From Faecalibacterium sp. (GTDB lineage Bacteria > Bacillota > Clostridia > Oscillospirales > Ruminococcaceae): a stretch of DNA of 10,011 bases. The notes beneath the pieces were generated by a model. That model worked only from the letters and a program-made list of their open reading frames with translations. It made no database searches and had not been told where the DNA came from. Position numbers and translations under genes: made by a program. Location: assembly GCA_017483235.1 (NCBI GenBank), contig JAFULE010000074.1, forward strand, positions 1-10,011, written 5' to 3'. Positions 1-6,733 of this stretch are shown in pieces; the first letter of the stretch is position 1, and each line of letters opens with the position of its first letter.

Positions 1-2
1 CC

Positions 3-311
3 TCAACCGGCAGCGAAACCAAGGATACCGTGATCGCCATGATTTTTAACGGCTTCCTGGCAACCGTTACCATCACCGCCATGACCATTATCGAGAACGC
101 TATCCAGATCAAGCTGGGCTACAACGGCGTTGCTCTTGCCAGTTGGGGCACCGACATCACCCGCCTGTGGGGCATGCCGGTTGGTATGTTCCTGGGCGGC
201 AGCGGTTCCACCTATCTGTACCGCAAGACCGGTTCCATCTGGCCTGGCGCCTTTGTTATGGGCTTTGTTTGCTGCATGGCTGCCTGCCTGTACGGACAGA
301 TCCAGTTCTGA
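3..311 (+). CDS. C-terminal fragment of an integral membrane protein, function unknown
   Basis: The frame is open from the left edge and ends in TGA at 309-311, giving the last 102 residues of a longer protein. It is strongly hydrophobic: likely membrane segments at about fragment residues 10-30 and 80-98, with a shorter apolar stretch at about 53-66. In between are polar, aromatic and glycine-rich stretches (SWGTDITRLWGMPVG, GGSGSTYLYRKTGSIWPG). The YRKTGSIWPGA phrase resembles the last membrane segments of Firmicutes multi-pass proteins, some of which are fused to alpha/beta hydrolase domains, but that is a weak impression and no catalytic motif lies in the window. It converges on the histidine kinase gene, with a shared terminator between them. 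The opposite-strand frame here is a shadow. Presence of a gene is well supported; function is not. Confidence 0.7.
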   Translation, partial: STGSETKDTVIAMIFNGFLATVTITAMTIIENAIQIKLGYNGVALASWGTDITRLWGMPVGMFLGGSGSTYLYRKTGSIWPGAFVMGFVCCMAACLYGQIQF

Positions 312-333
312 TTTCAAGCGCTTTCCTGTTCAC

Positions 334-373
334 AAAAAAATCCGTGGGGCCAACCGGTCCCACGGATTTTTTT
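334..373. terminator. Bidirectional rho-independent terminator
   Basis: An 8-bp stem, TCCGTGGG at 341-348 with CCCACGGA at 359-366, is flanked by seven A on the left and seven T on the right. It therefore reads as a stem plus U-tract from both strands. It sits in the 65-base gap between the convergent membrane-protein gene (+) and histidine kinase gene (-) and should terminate both. Confidence 0.9.
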
Positions 374-376
374 GAT

Positions 377-1669
377 TTATACTGTCGCTGGCAGCGGAAG
401 TAAAACGATCAGTGAAAACTGTTCCGGCACCGAAAGGTCCACTTCGGCCACACCGCCGTATTTGCGCACCGCCTTGCGAATACTGGAAAGACCGATGCCA
501 TGGCAGTGCGGGTCCTTCTTTGAGGTGATCGGCAGCCCGTTCTTCAGCCGGATTTCGCCCTGATACGAATTGACAAAGCTGATGATCAGCTGACCCGCTA
601 TGATTTCGCTATGGATGCTGATATACCGTTTGCCGCGATTGTCCATCTTTCGGCAGGCCTCAATCGCATTGTCGACTGCATTGCCAAAAATGGTACACAG
701 ATCCATGTTGCTGATAAAATCGATGCCTCTGAAATCCAAAATCATATCAAACCGTATCCCCGATTCGCGCAGAACAGAGGTCTTCTGGCTCAGTAGGCCA
801 TCCAGCGTACTGTTTCCGGTTTCGATGCCCAACCGCTCCTCACCGGCTTGCTCCAGCAGATCGTCCAGATATTTCTGCACCGCATCGTTCTTCTGCTCGC
901 CCATTAGGGAGCGCACCGCCACAAGATGGTTTTTCATATCGTGGCGCAGCCTGCGCACCTCTTCATCTGCTTTGTACTGATACTTGTAAACCTTCAGGCG
1001 TTCTTCGTTGACCGCATTCTGAATGCGGCTTTCCTTTTCCAGTTTTGCCTGAAAGCGTTCGCGCTCAAACACAAGAAGAAACAGCAGCATGAACACCTGC
1101 AGCAGAATGAAAACAAGGCTTGCACTTTCGGAAAACTCCTGATCACTCCACTGCAATTCTTTGGTCAGCATAATGCAAAGAACCGTCATGGCCAGCGGAA
1201 GCCAGCCGGACAGAGAAGGCTCTTCAATATGCCTCAGCGGAAGATAGTGATACAACACAAAGATAATCAGGACACGAACCACCGTAGTGAACAGCAGGTT
1301 AAGCCATGCAGAATTTCCGGGAAGGCCAAGAAGATCGACGACTGTCTTCATCAGGGGGCTCATAAAAATATTCTGGCTTACAAATGCGCAGGAAGCCGCA
1401 AAGGTTGCCAGAAAGAATCCACGACGGTTCCAGATTCCTTTAGCAAAGTACAGATACAGAACATAACACACCACACGGATGCCCAGACGCAGAAAGGTAT
1501 GCAGCCCAACTCCGCGTGCAGCCAGCAGCACCAGCGTCAGCAAAAAGGCAAAGGAAGCCCCCTTTTGCTTTTTGGTTATGCTGCGTTCATCGTCGGCGGT
1601 GGAAAAATATAGCTGTATCAGAAATGCATCGGCAACCGGCCCCAATGCGTCGGCCAATGTAAGGCTCAT
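377..1669 (-). CDS. Sensor histidine kinase, GHKL type (AgrC/LytS-like)
   Basis: A 430-residue membrane sensor kinase predicted to phosphorylate the LytTR response regulator encoded just upstream. The N-terminal half is hydrophobic, with about six membrane segments between residues 36 and 202 (roughly 37-54, 61-78, 85-104, 120-142, 153-169, 183-201). A charged coiled-coil-like linker follows at 203-238. The H-box is LRHDMKNHL with the phosphoacceptor His243. The N-box is GNAVDNAIEAC at 329-339 and the G-box HGIGL at 390-394, as in GHKL (HPK10-like) kinases that pair with LytTR regulators. The ATG overlaps the regulator stop (ATGA) and has AAAGGAG 5 bases upstream, so the two are translationally coupled. 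Such kinases often sense peptides, but no agrB/agrD-like gene is in the window, so the signal is unknown. No key residue is missing. Confidence 0.93.
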   Translation of the reverse strand: MSLTLADALGPVADAFLIQLYFSTADDERSITKKQKGASFAFLLTLVLLAARGVGLHTFLRLGIRVVCYVLYLYFAKGIWNRRGFFLATFAASCAFVSQNIFMSPLMKTVVDLLGLPGNSAWLNLLFTTVVRVLIIFVLYHYLPLRHIEEPSLSGWLPLAMTVLCIMLTKELQWSDQEFSESASLVFILLQVFMLLFLLVFERERFQAKLEKESRIQNAVNEERLKVYKYQYKADEEVRRLRHDMKNHLVAVRSLMGEQKNDAVQKYLDDLLEQAGEERLGIETGNSTLDGLLSQKTSVLRESGIRFDMILDFRGIDFISNMDLCTIFGNAVDNAIEACRKMDNRGKRYISIHSEIIAGQLIISFVNSYQGEIRLKNGLPITSKKDPHCHGIGLSSIRKAVRKYGGVAEVDLSVPEQFSLIVLLPLPATV

Positions 1670-2379
1670 AACCGCTCCTTTCGATAAACAGCATAAACAG
1701 AAAGAAACTCTCTTCGCCGGTACTTACTCAGAGGCACCACACCGCCATCCACCATGTGAATCTCGGTTTCTCCAATCAGCCGGATGTTTCGCATATTGAT
1801 CAGGTAACTTTTATGCACTCGGAAAAAACCACATCCGGCCAGCTGCTGCTCCAGTACCGAAAGGGTAACATCCCCCGCTGTAAAAGAGAAGCCATCGCAG
1901 ACAAATTTGATCTCGTGCCGGAAGGATTCGATGTAGCCGATTTCGTTTGTATTGACCCGAATCAGACCTTCTGCCGTCTGAAACTGCAGCACCTGCCCCA
2001 CCGATTTTTTCATCATGCGAAGGGCATCGCCCATGCGCTCGGCAAACACCTCATATCGCAGAGGCTTGGCCAGGAAGCTGAAAGCATGCACTTCATATCC
2101 TTCGATGGCATAATGGGTCAACGAGGTAATAAAAAAAATTACCGCATTCGAGCCTCTGCGCCGCAGCTCGCGGGCTGCATTCATGCCGCTCATTCCACCC
2201 ATCTGGATATCCTAAAGAAGGATGTCACAGCTTTGTGCCGAGGCAAGCAGCGCTTCTGCACTGTGAAACACCGTCAGCTCCATAATTTCGCCGTTTGCAG
2301 CAAAAAAGCGTCCCAGATACTCTTGCAGCTGCTCACAGATGACCTCTTCATCGTCGCAGACCGCAATGTTCCACGCCAT
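1666..2379 (-). pseudogene. LytTR-family response regulator, receiver interrupted by in-frame TAG
   Basis: Read through, this is a 237-residue LytTR response regulator. It starts at ATG 2379 after a GGGAGGG ribosome binding site. The start MAWNIAVCDDEE supplies the acidic pair Asp9/Asp10. Further on, codons 52-60 read C-D-I-L-L-stop-D-I-Q-M in a slightly shifted numbering: the stop TAG (2212-2214) is codon 56 and the expected phosphoacceptor Asp57 follows it. The receiver continues with Thr85 (FFITS) and Lys105 (AKP). The LytTR DNA-binding domain fills about 129-237 (IGYIESFRHEIKF, FFRVHKSYLINM, VPLSKYRR). Frame is kept on both sides, so the lesion is one substitution, most simply TTG to TAG. 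Translation could restart at ATG 2202, 12 bases on, with a weak AGGA before it, giving a 178-residue protein lacking Asp57. Alternatives are a sequencing error, a true pseudogene or readthrough. The partner kinase is intact. Confidence 0.88.
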
Positions 2380-2414
2380 GTTTTATCCCTCCCTTTTGAA
2401 CTTTGTTTCAATTC

Positions 2415-2444
2415 AGTTTACCACGTCAGGCTGCATCACTTCAA
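2415..2444 (-). promoter_or_regulatory. Candidate promoter of the two-component operon
   Basis: On the minus strand, TTGAAG (2444-2439) and TAAACT (2420-2415) are separated by 18 bases and lie about 35 bases upstream of the response-regulator start codon. Both hexamers are imperfect, so this is a pattern match only. Confidence 0.45.
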
Positions 2445-2489
2445 CCCAGGCAGACATCTTTGTTCTGTCCCGCTTCTGAATAAACAGCC

Positions 2490-2534
2490 AAAAGCACCCG
2501 TGCATCGGACAGAAATTTCGATGCACGGGTGCTT
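2490..2534 (-). terminator. Terminator of the GntR regulator gene
   Basis: A perfect 16-bp stem (AAGCACCCGTGCATCG at 2492-2507 with its complement at 2519-2534) has an 11-base loop and begins 13 bases after the GntR stop codon. Only four T follow it on the minus strand, but stem length compensates. It insulates the two-component operon downstream on the same strand. Confidence 0.85.
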
Positions 2535-2547
2535 GCTGTTGCAACGG

Positions 2548-3282
2548 TTATTTCAGATCAGTTTCAAAGGCCGACAGATGCTGGGCCATGGCGGTGCGGG
2601 CACGCTGCTCGTCACCGGCCTGGACGGCACGGTAGATCTCTTCGTGCATTTCGTGCACCTTGCGGAACATCTTTTTCTGGGCGGCCGGGGTCATGCCGAC
2701 AATTTTGGTGCGCATAAAGTTCTGATTGATGGCACTGAAGGTTTTGTTCATCACAATACCTACCTGATTTTTTGCAGCCTTTGCCAGCAACCCGTGATAG
2801 GCCGGGTCCATCCCGATATATTCTTCGGGCTGCTCTACGCAGGCCGCCATTTTATCCAGCTGGGCACGCAGGGCGGCCAGGTCCTCATCGGTGCGGCGGC
2901 TGCAGGCCCAGACAATGGTGGCGTCCTCGCTGATGCGGCGGTATTCGCTCATTTCGGCCAGGCTGATGTGGCCCACCTGCAGGGCATCCTCCATGGTCTG
3001 CTGAATATTTTTGTCGTCCGGCTCCAGCACCACCGCGCCGTTGCTGCCGGCCACAATGCGGATGTAGCCCGTACGCTCCAGCATACGCAGTGCCTCGCGG
3101 ATGGTGGGGCGGCTGCGCTGGAACATCTCCATCATATTGCGCTCGCTGGGCAGACGATCGCCGGGGTTCAATTCCCCTTTCAGGATCATCTCCTTGACCT
3201 GCTCATAGATGATCTCGCTGGCGCGCTTGGTTACAGCCGGCCGAAAATTGACCGCGGCTGCCGCATTTTCTTTTACTGGCAT
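2548..3282 (-). CDS. GntR-family transcriptional regulator, FadR/FCD subfamily
   Basis: A 244-residue DNA-binding regulator, the usual length for the subfamily. The N-terminal winged helix-turn-helix spans about 20-88, with the GntR signature GDRLPSERNMMEMFQRSRPT, then IREALRMLERTGYI. The C-terminal helical FCD ligand domain (about 100-240) shows a full candidate metal set: Asp159 and His163 (DPAYH), His213 and His235 (AVQAGD lies between them). Members usually bind small carboxylates or acyl derivatives and then leave the operator. I chose ATG 3282 because GGAGGG lies 5 bases upstream; an in-frame ATG at 3300 and another at 3348 give longer N-termini with no recognised domain. The gene is divergent from the dehydratase operon, whose promoter carries a FadR-like palindrome, so it is most likely that operon's repressor. 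The effector is inferred to be a pathway acid or CoA ester. Confidence 0.93.
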   Translation of the reverse strand: MPVKENAAAAVNFRPAVTKRASEIIYEQVKEMILKGELNPGDRLPSERNMMEMFQRSRPTIREALRMLERTGYIRIVAGSNGAVVLEPDDKNIQQTMEDALQVGHISLAEMSEYRRISEDATIVWACSRRTDEDLAALRAQLDKMAACVEQPEEYIGMDPAYHGLLAKAAKNQVGIVMNKTFSAINQNFMRTKIVGMTPAAQKKMFRKVHEMHEEIYRAVQAGDEQRARTAMAQHLSAFETDLK

Positions 3283-3314
3283 GGGTGCCCTCCAAAGCAT
3301 AAATTCTCTTCTAC

Positions 3315-3344
3315 AATGTAGCATGGGCAGCCGGGCAAAGTCAA
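3315..3344 (-). promoter_or_regulatory. Candidate promoter of the GntR regulator gene
   Basis: On the minus strand TTGACT (3344-3339) and TACATT (3320-3315) are 18 bases apart, placing the start of transcription about 25 bases before ATG 3282. The -10 lies in a short 11-base palindrome (CTACAATGTAG, 3311-3321) that might be a control site. No copy of the 3476-3494 operator is found near this promoter, so autoregulation is not evident. Confidence 0.5.
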
Positions 3345-3440
3345 CCAACTCACCGTGTAAAAAGCAGCATTTTCGGCAGAATTTGTATCAGATGCCCAAC
3401 ATTCTGCGCAAAGATTGGGCACTGCACCACTGCAAAGGGA

Positions 3441-3470
3441 TTGACAGAAGCAAGACAAATCCTGTATCAT
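3441..3470 (+). promoter_or_regulatory. Promoter of the 2-hydroxyacyl-CoA dehydratase operon
   Basis: A consensus TTGACA (3441-3446) and TATCAT (3465-3470) are separated by 18 bases. The predicted start of transcription, near 3477, falls inside the palindrome at 3476-3494, leaving a leader of about 55 bases before the activase ATG. Confidence 0.7.
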
Positions 3471-3475
3471 TTAGA

Positions 3476-3494
3476 TAACTGGTATTACCAGTTA
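3476..3494. promoter_or_regulatory. FadR-like GntR operator palindrome
   Basis: TAACTGGTATTACCAGTTA is a perfect 9-bp inverted repeat around one central base. It contains TGGTNNNACCA, the core known for FadR-subfamily GntR regulators, and its arms resemble the E. coli FadR site (AACTGG...). It begins 6 bases after the -10 hexamer and covers the predicted transcription start, the classic place for repression. The likely binder is the divergently encoded GntR protein. Confidence 0.75.
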
Positions 3495-3532
3495 GTGAAG
3501 ATTTGCAATTCGCCGCTCAAGGAGGCATTTTG

Positions 3533-4309
3533 ATGATCACCTTTGGCATTGACATTGGCAGCACCACCTCAAAGTGCGCCGTTCTGCAGGATGGGCAGAC
3601 CATTCTGGCCACCTCGTTGTTTAACGGGGGCATCGGCACCCAAAGCCCAAAAAAAGCGGTGGAAGAAGCCCTGCGCCTTGCCGGCCTTTCCCCTGCCGAT
3701 CTGGCCGCTTCGGCGGTGACCGGCTACGGCCGCACCCGGTACGAGGGGGCGGAGTATCAGGTCAGCGAGCTGAGCTGCCACGCACTGGGCGCCCATCTGG
3801 TGCTGCCCGAGGCACGCACCGTGATTGACATTGGCGGGCAGGACGCCAAGGTGATCTCGCTGAGCCCGTCCGGCCGGATGCAGAACTTTCTGATGAACGA
3901 CAAATGCGCTGCCGGCACCGGCCGGTTTCTGGATGTGATGAGCAACATTCTACAGATCCCAGTGGACGAGCTGGCCGATTATGCCGCCCGGGCCAAAAAT
4001 CCGGCGTCCATTTCCAGCACCTGCACCGTATTTGCCGAAAGTGAAGTGATCAGCCAGCTGGCCAACGGGGTGGACACCGCCGATCTGGTGGCAGGCATCT
4101 GTGCTTCGGTGGCACAGCGGGTGGCCGCCCTTGCCAAGCGCACCGAGCTTGCCCCCGCCATCTGCATGAGCGGTGGTGTGGCCCGCAACGCCGGTGTACG
4201 CGCTGCCATGGAGCAGGCGCTGGGCCAGCCGGTGCTGTATTCGCCGCAGGCACAGCTGTTCGGTGCCATTGGAGCCGCCCGCTATGCCTGGCAGAAAGCA
4301 AATCAGTAA
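3533..4309 (+). CDS. 2-hydroxyacyl-CoA dehydratase activase (HgdC/HadI/FldI-like)
   Basis: A 258-residue ATPase of the ASKHA fold that uses ATP to push one low-potential electron into the dehydratase encoded next to it. Phosphate-1 motif GIDIGSTTSK is at 5-14, DIGGQDAKVI at 99-108, and the adenosine-site motif SGGVARNAG at 213-221. The single 4Fe-4S cluster of the homodimer should be held by Cys125 (NDKCAAGTG) and Cys164 (SSTCTVFAESE), matching the two-cysteine arrangement and spacing of HgdC. Length is typical. ATG 3533 is chosen because AAGGAGG (3519-3525) lies 7 bases upstream; an in-frame start at 3503 would lie ahead of this site. It is the first gene of the operon, 50 bases before the dehydratase. 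The enzyme should be cytoplasmic and very oxygen-sensitive. Confidence 0.96.
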   Translation: MITFGIDIGSTTSKCAVLQDGQTILATSLFNGGIGTQSPKKAVEEALRLAGLSPADLAASAVTGYGRTRYEGAEYQVSELSCHALGAHLVLPEARTVIDIGGQDAKVISLSPSGRMQNFLMNDKCAAGTGRFLDVMSNILQIPVDELADYAARAKNPASISSTCTVFAESEVISQLANGVDTADLVAGICASVAQRVAALAKRTELAPAICMSGGVARNAGVRAAMEQALGQPVLYSPQAQLFGAIGAARYAWQKANQ

Positions 4310-4359
4310 AGCCAAAATTTACATAAACGCCAGATAACTGTTACGGAGGTTTGATTGTT

Positions 4360-5595
4360 ATGGCAGAAGAAATCAAGAAGCACCGGCCGCCGCCAGATCC
4401 CAATTCGGCTAAGTACAAGCTGGGCCAGATCGCCGCACACGCCTATTCCGACGCCATTGCCGCCAAAGAGCGGGGCGAACTGGTGGGCTGGTGCTCCTCG
4501 AACTTCCCGGTGGAAAGTCCCGAAACGCTGGGCCTGTACGTCGTCTACCCCGAAAACCAGGCCGCCGGCATTGCTGCCCGCGGCGGCGGCGAGCGCCTGT
4601 GCCAGATTGCCGAGGCCGACGGCTATTCCAACGACATCTGTGCCTACGCCCGCATCAGTCTGGCTTATTCCAAAATCAAGGATGCGCCGGAGCAGAACAT
4701 GCCCCAGCCCGATTTTCTGCTGTGCTGCAACAACATCTGCAACTGCATGATCAAGTGGTACGAAAATCTGGCCAAAGAGCTGAACATCCCCATGATCCTG
4801 ATCGACATCCCCTTCAACCCCGATTACGATGTGTCGGACGAGCAGGTAGAATACGTCAAGGCGCAGTTCTGGGCCGCCATCCATCAGCTGGAAGAGCTGA
4901 CCGGCAAACAGTGGGACGACGAAAAGTACAAGCAGGTGATGGAAATTTCGGGCCGTACCAGCCGCGCCTGGCTGGCCGCCACCTCCACCGCCTGTTATGT
5001 GCCCAGCCCCTTCAACGGCTTTGATCTGCTGAACCACATGGCGGTTATGGTTACCGCCCGCGGCAAGCCCGAAGCCGCCGAAGCCATGGAACTGCTGCTG
5101 AAGGAATATCAGGAAAACCACGAAAAGGGTGTTTCAACCTTCCGCGGCGAAGAAAAGCACCGCATTATGTTCGAGGGCATTGCCTGCTGGCCCTGGCTGC
5201 GGGTTACCGCCACCGGCCTGCGCAGCCACGGCATCAACATGGTAACCACCATTTATGCCGACGCCTTCGGCTTCATCTACAAGGACTTTGACGATATGTG
5301 CCGGGCATACTGCAAGGTGCCCAACGCCATCAATCTGGAATACGCCCGCGACAAACGTGTGAAGCTGTGCAAGGACAACCACGTAGAGGGCCTGCTGGTA
5401 CATACCAACCGCAGCTGCAAGCTGTGGAGCGGTTTTATGTACGAGATGAGCCGCCAGATCGGCGAAGCCTGTGACATTCCGGTCACCAGCTTTGACGGCG
5501 ATCAGGCCGACCCGCGCAACTTCTCGGAAGCCCAGTACGACACCCGTGTGCAGGGCCTGACCGAAATTATGGAACTGAACAAGGAGGCGAACTGA
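4360..5595 (+). CDS. 2-hydroxyacyl-CoA dehydratase, larger subunit (HadB/FldB-like)
   Basis: A 411-residue subunit of the heterodimeric iron-sulfur dehydratase that removes water from (R)-2-hydroxyacyl-CoA through a ketyl radical. Length fits FldB/HadB (just over 400 residues). Three cysteines lie where the family holds its 4Fe-4S cluster: Cys94 (NDICAYAR), Cys127 (NNICNCM) and Cys353 (HTNRSCKLW); extra cysteines include Cys45, Cys81, Cys122, Cys123 and Cys129. The N-terminal start is set at ATG 4360 with CGGAGG 10 bases upstream; a TTG at 4351 is too close to that site to be used. It follows the activase by 50 bases and precedes the smaller subunit by two bases, so assembly is probably cotranslational. 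Substrate cannot be read from sequence alone; phenyllactyl-, 2-hydroxyisocaproyl- and 2-hydroxyglutaryl-CoA are the known choices. Confidence 0.95.
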   Translation: MAEEIKKHRPPPDPNSAKYKLGQIAAHAYSDAIAAKERGELVGWCSSNFPVESPETLGLYVVYPENQAAGIAARGGGERLCQIAEADGYSNDICAYARISLAYSKIKDAPEQNMPQPDFLLCCNNICNCMIKWYENLAKELNIPMILIDIPFNPDYDVSDEQVEYVKAQFWAAIHQLEELTGKQWDDEKYKQVMEISGRTSRAWLAATSTACYVPSPFNGFDLLNHMAVMVTARGKPEAAEAMELLLKEYQENHEKGVSTFRGEEKHRIMFEGIACWPWLRVTATGLRSHGINMVTTIYADAFGFIYKDFDDMCRAYCKVPNAINLEYARDKRVKLCKDNHVEGLLVHTNRSCKLWSGFMYEMSRQIGEACDIPVTSFDGDQADPRNFSEAQYDTRVQGLTEIMELNKEAN

Positions 5596-5597
5596 AT

Positions 5598-6719
5598 ATG
5601 TCTTTGACTGCATTGCTGGATCGTTTCCATTCGGTTGCCGCAAACCCCGCCGCCCAGAAGGATGCCTATCTGGCTGCCGGCAAAAAGGTGGTGCTGACCG
5701 CCCCAGTGTACACCCCCGAAGAGATTATTCACGCCATGGGTGCCGTGCCCATGGGTGCCTGGGGCGCCGATGTGGAGCTGCAGCAGGCCAAGCGCTACTT
5801 CCCTGCCTTTATCTGCTCGATCATGCAGAGCATTGTGGAGCTGGGCATGCGCGGCGTGTACGAGGGCGCCAGTGCGATCGTGATCCCCAGCCTGTGCGAC
5901 AGCCTGAAGGTGCTGGGCCAGAACTGGAAATATGCGGTGCCCTCGATTCCCTTCATCCCCATGACCTACCCCCAGAATCGCAAGCCCGTTTTTGCCGCCG
6001 ACTTTACCAAGGCCGGCTACCGCCGGGTGATCCGCGATCTGGAGCAGGCCACTGGTCTTGTGTTTGAGGAAGAAAAGCTGGCCGCCTCACTGGAGGTATA
6101 CAACGCCCACAACGCCGCTATGCGCCGGGTTTCGGCGCTGATGGCCGCCCACCCCGAAATCACCAACGCTCAGCGCAGCGACGTGTTCAAGAGTGCATTC
6201 TTCATGCGCAAGGAAGAGCACACCGCACTGGTGAACGAGCTGATCACCGCGCTGGAAGCCGCTCCCGCCGCCAAGGCAGCGCTGCCCATTTACACCACTG
6301 GCATTCTGGCCGACGCACCGGGCCTGCTGGCCATTCTGGACGAGGTTGGGCTGCAGGTTGCCGGCGATGACGTTGCCGCCGAAAGCCGCCAGTACCGCAC
6401 CGACGCCCCCGCCTTTGGTACCCCGCTGGATCGTCTGGTGGAAAAGTTCCGCAGCACCGACAACTGCAGCGTACTGTACGATGTGGAAAAGAACCGTGTG
6501 CCCATGATCGTGGCCGAAGCCAAAGCAGCCGGTGCCAAGGGCGTGCTGGTGGTGCTGACCAAGTTCTGTGACCCCGAGGAATTTGATTATCCGCTGATCA
6601 AAAAAGCCTGCGATGCCGCCGAGCTGCCCTGTACACTGATCGAGGTGGATCGCCAGATGGTGAACTACGAGCAGGCCCGCACCGTGATCGAGACCTTCCG
6701 TGATTTGGTTTGTGAATAA
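5598..6719 (+). CDS. 2-hydroxyacyl-CoA dehydratase, smaller subunit (HadC/FldC-like)
   Basis: A 373-residue partner of the larger subunit, matching FldC/HadC (about 375 residues). The two-domain fold of the family is apparent: an N-terminal cluster-binding domain with Cys73 (PAFICSIMQ) and Cys100 (IPSLCDSLK), a helical middle (about 140-225), and a C-terminal domain with Cys324 (LTKFCDPEEFDYP). These three should ligate the second 4Fe-4S cluster. The N-terminus has the family phrase VVLTAPVYTPEEIIHAMGAVPMG (residues 31-53, given here in part as a landmark for its substrate-side loop). The ATG has AAGGAGG 10 bases upstream, inside the end of the preceding gene. The next gene starts 14 bases after its stop, so all four operon genes are cotranscribed. 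No lesion is seen. Confidence 0.95.
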   Translation: MSLTALLDRFHSVAANPAAQKDAYLAAGKKVVLTAPVYTPEEIIHAMGAVPMGAWGADVELQQAKRYFPAFICSIMQSIVELGMRGVYEGASAIVIPSLCDSLKVLGQNWKYAVPSIPFIPMTYPQNRKPVFAADFTKAGYRRVIRDLEQATGLVFEEEKLAASLEVYNAHNAAMRRVSALMAAHPEITNAQRSDVFKSAFFMRKEEHTALVNELITALEAAPAAKAALPIYTTGILADAPGLLAILDEVGLQVAGDDVAAESRQYRTDAPAFGTPLDRLVEKFRSTDNCSVLYDVEKNRVPMIVAEAKAAGAKGVLVVLTKFCDPEEFDYPLIKKACDAAELPCTLIEVDRQMVNYEQARTVIETFRDLVCE

Positions 6720-6733
6720 AGGAGAATGACCCT

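Noticed and set aside
2413..2457. 14-codon minus-strand ORF (MSAWVEVMQPDVVN) upstream of the response regulator, considered as a signal peptide for the kinase
   Set aside because: There is no ribosome binding site, no leader or cysteine pattern of an AgrD-like peptide, and it overlaps the candidate promoter.
1756..3321. 521-codon open frame on the plus strand across the response regulator, the intergenic gap and the GntR gene
   Set aside because: It is antisense to two clearly recognisable genes, has low-complexity His/Gln/Gly-rich composition with no domain, and runs through a terminator hairpin. It is a shadow of biased codon use.
3488..3496. CCAGTTAGT matches the 9-base LytTR half-site pattern
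   Set aside because: It lies within the better explained GntR palindrome, and no second half-site at the usual 12-13 base spacing was found.
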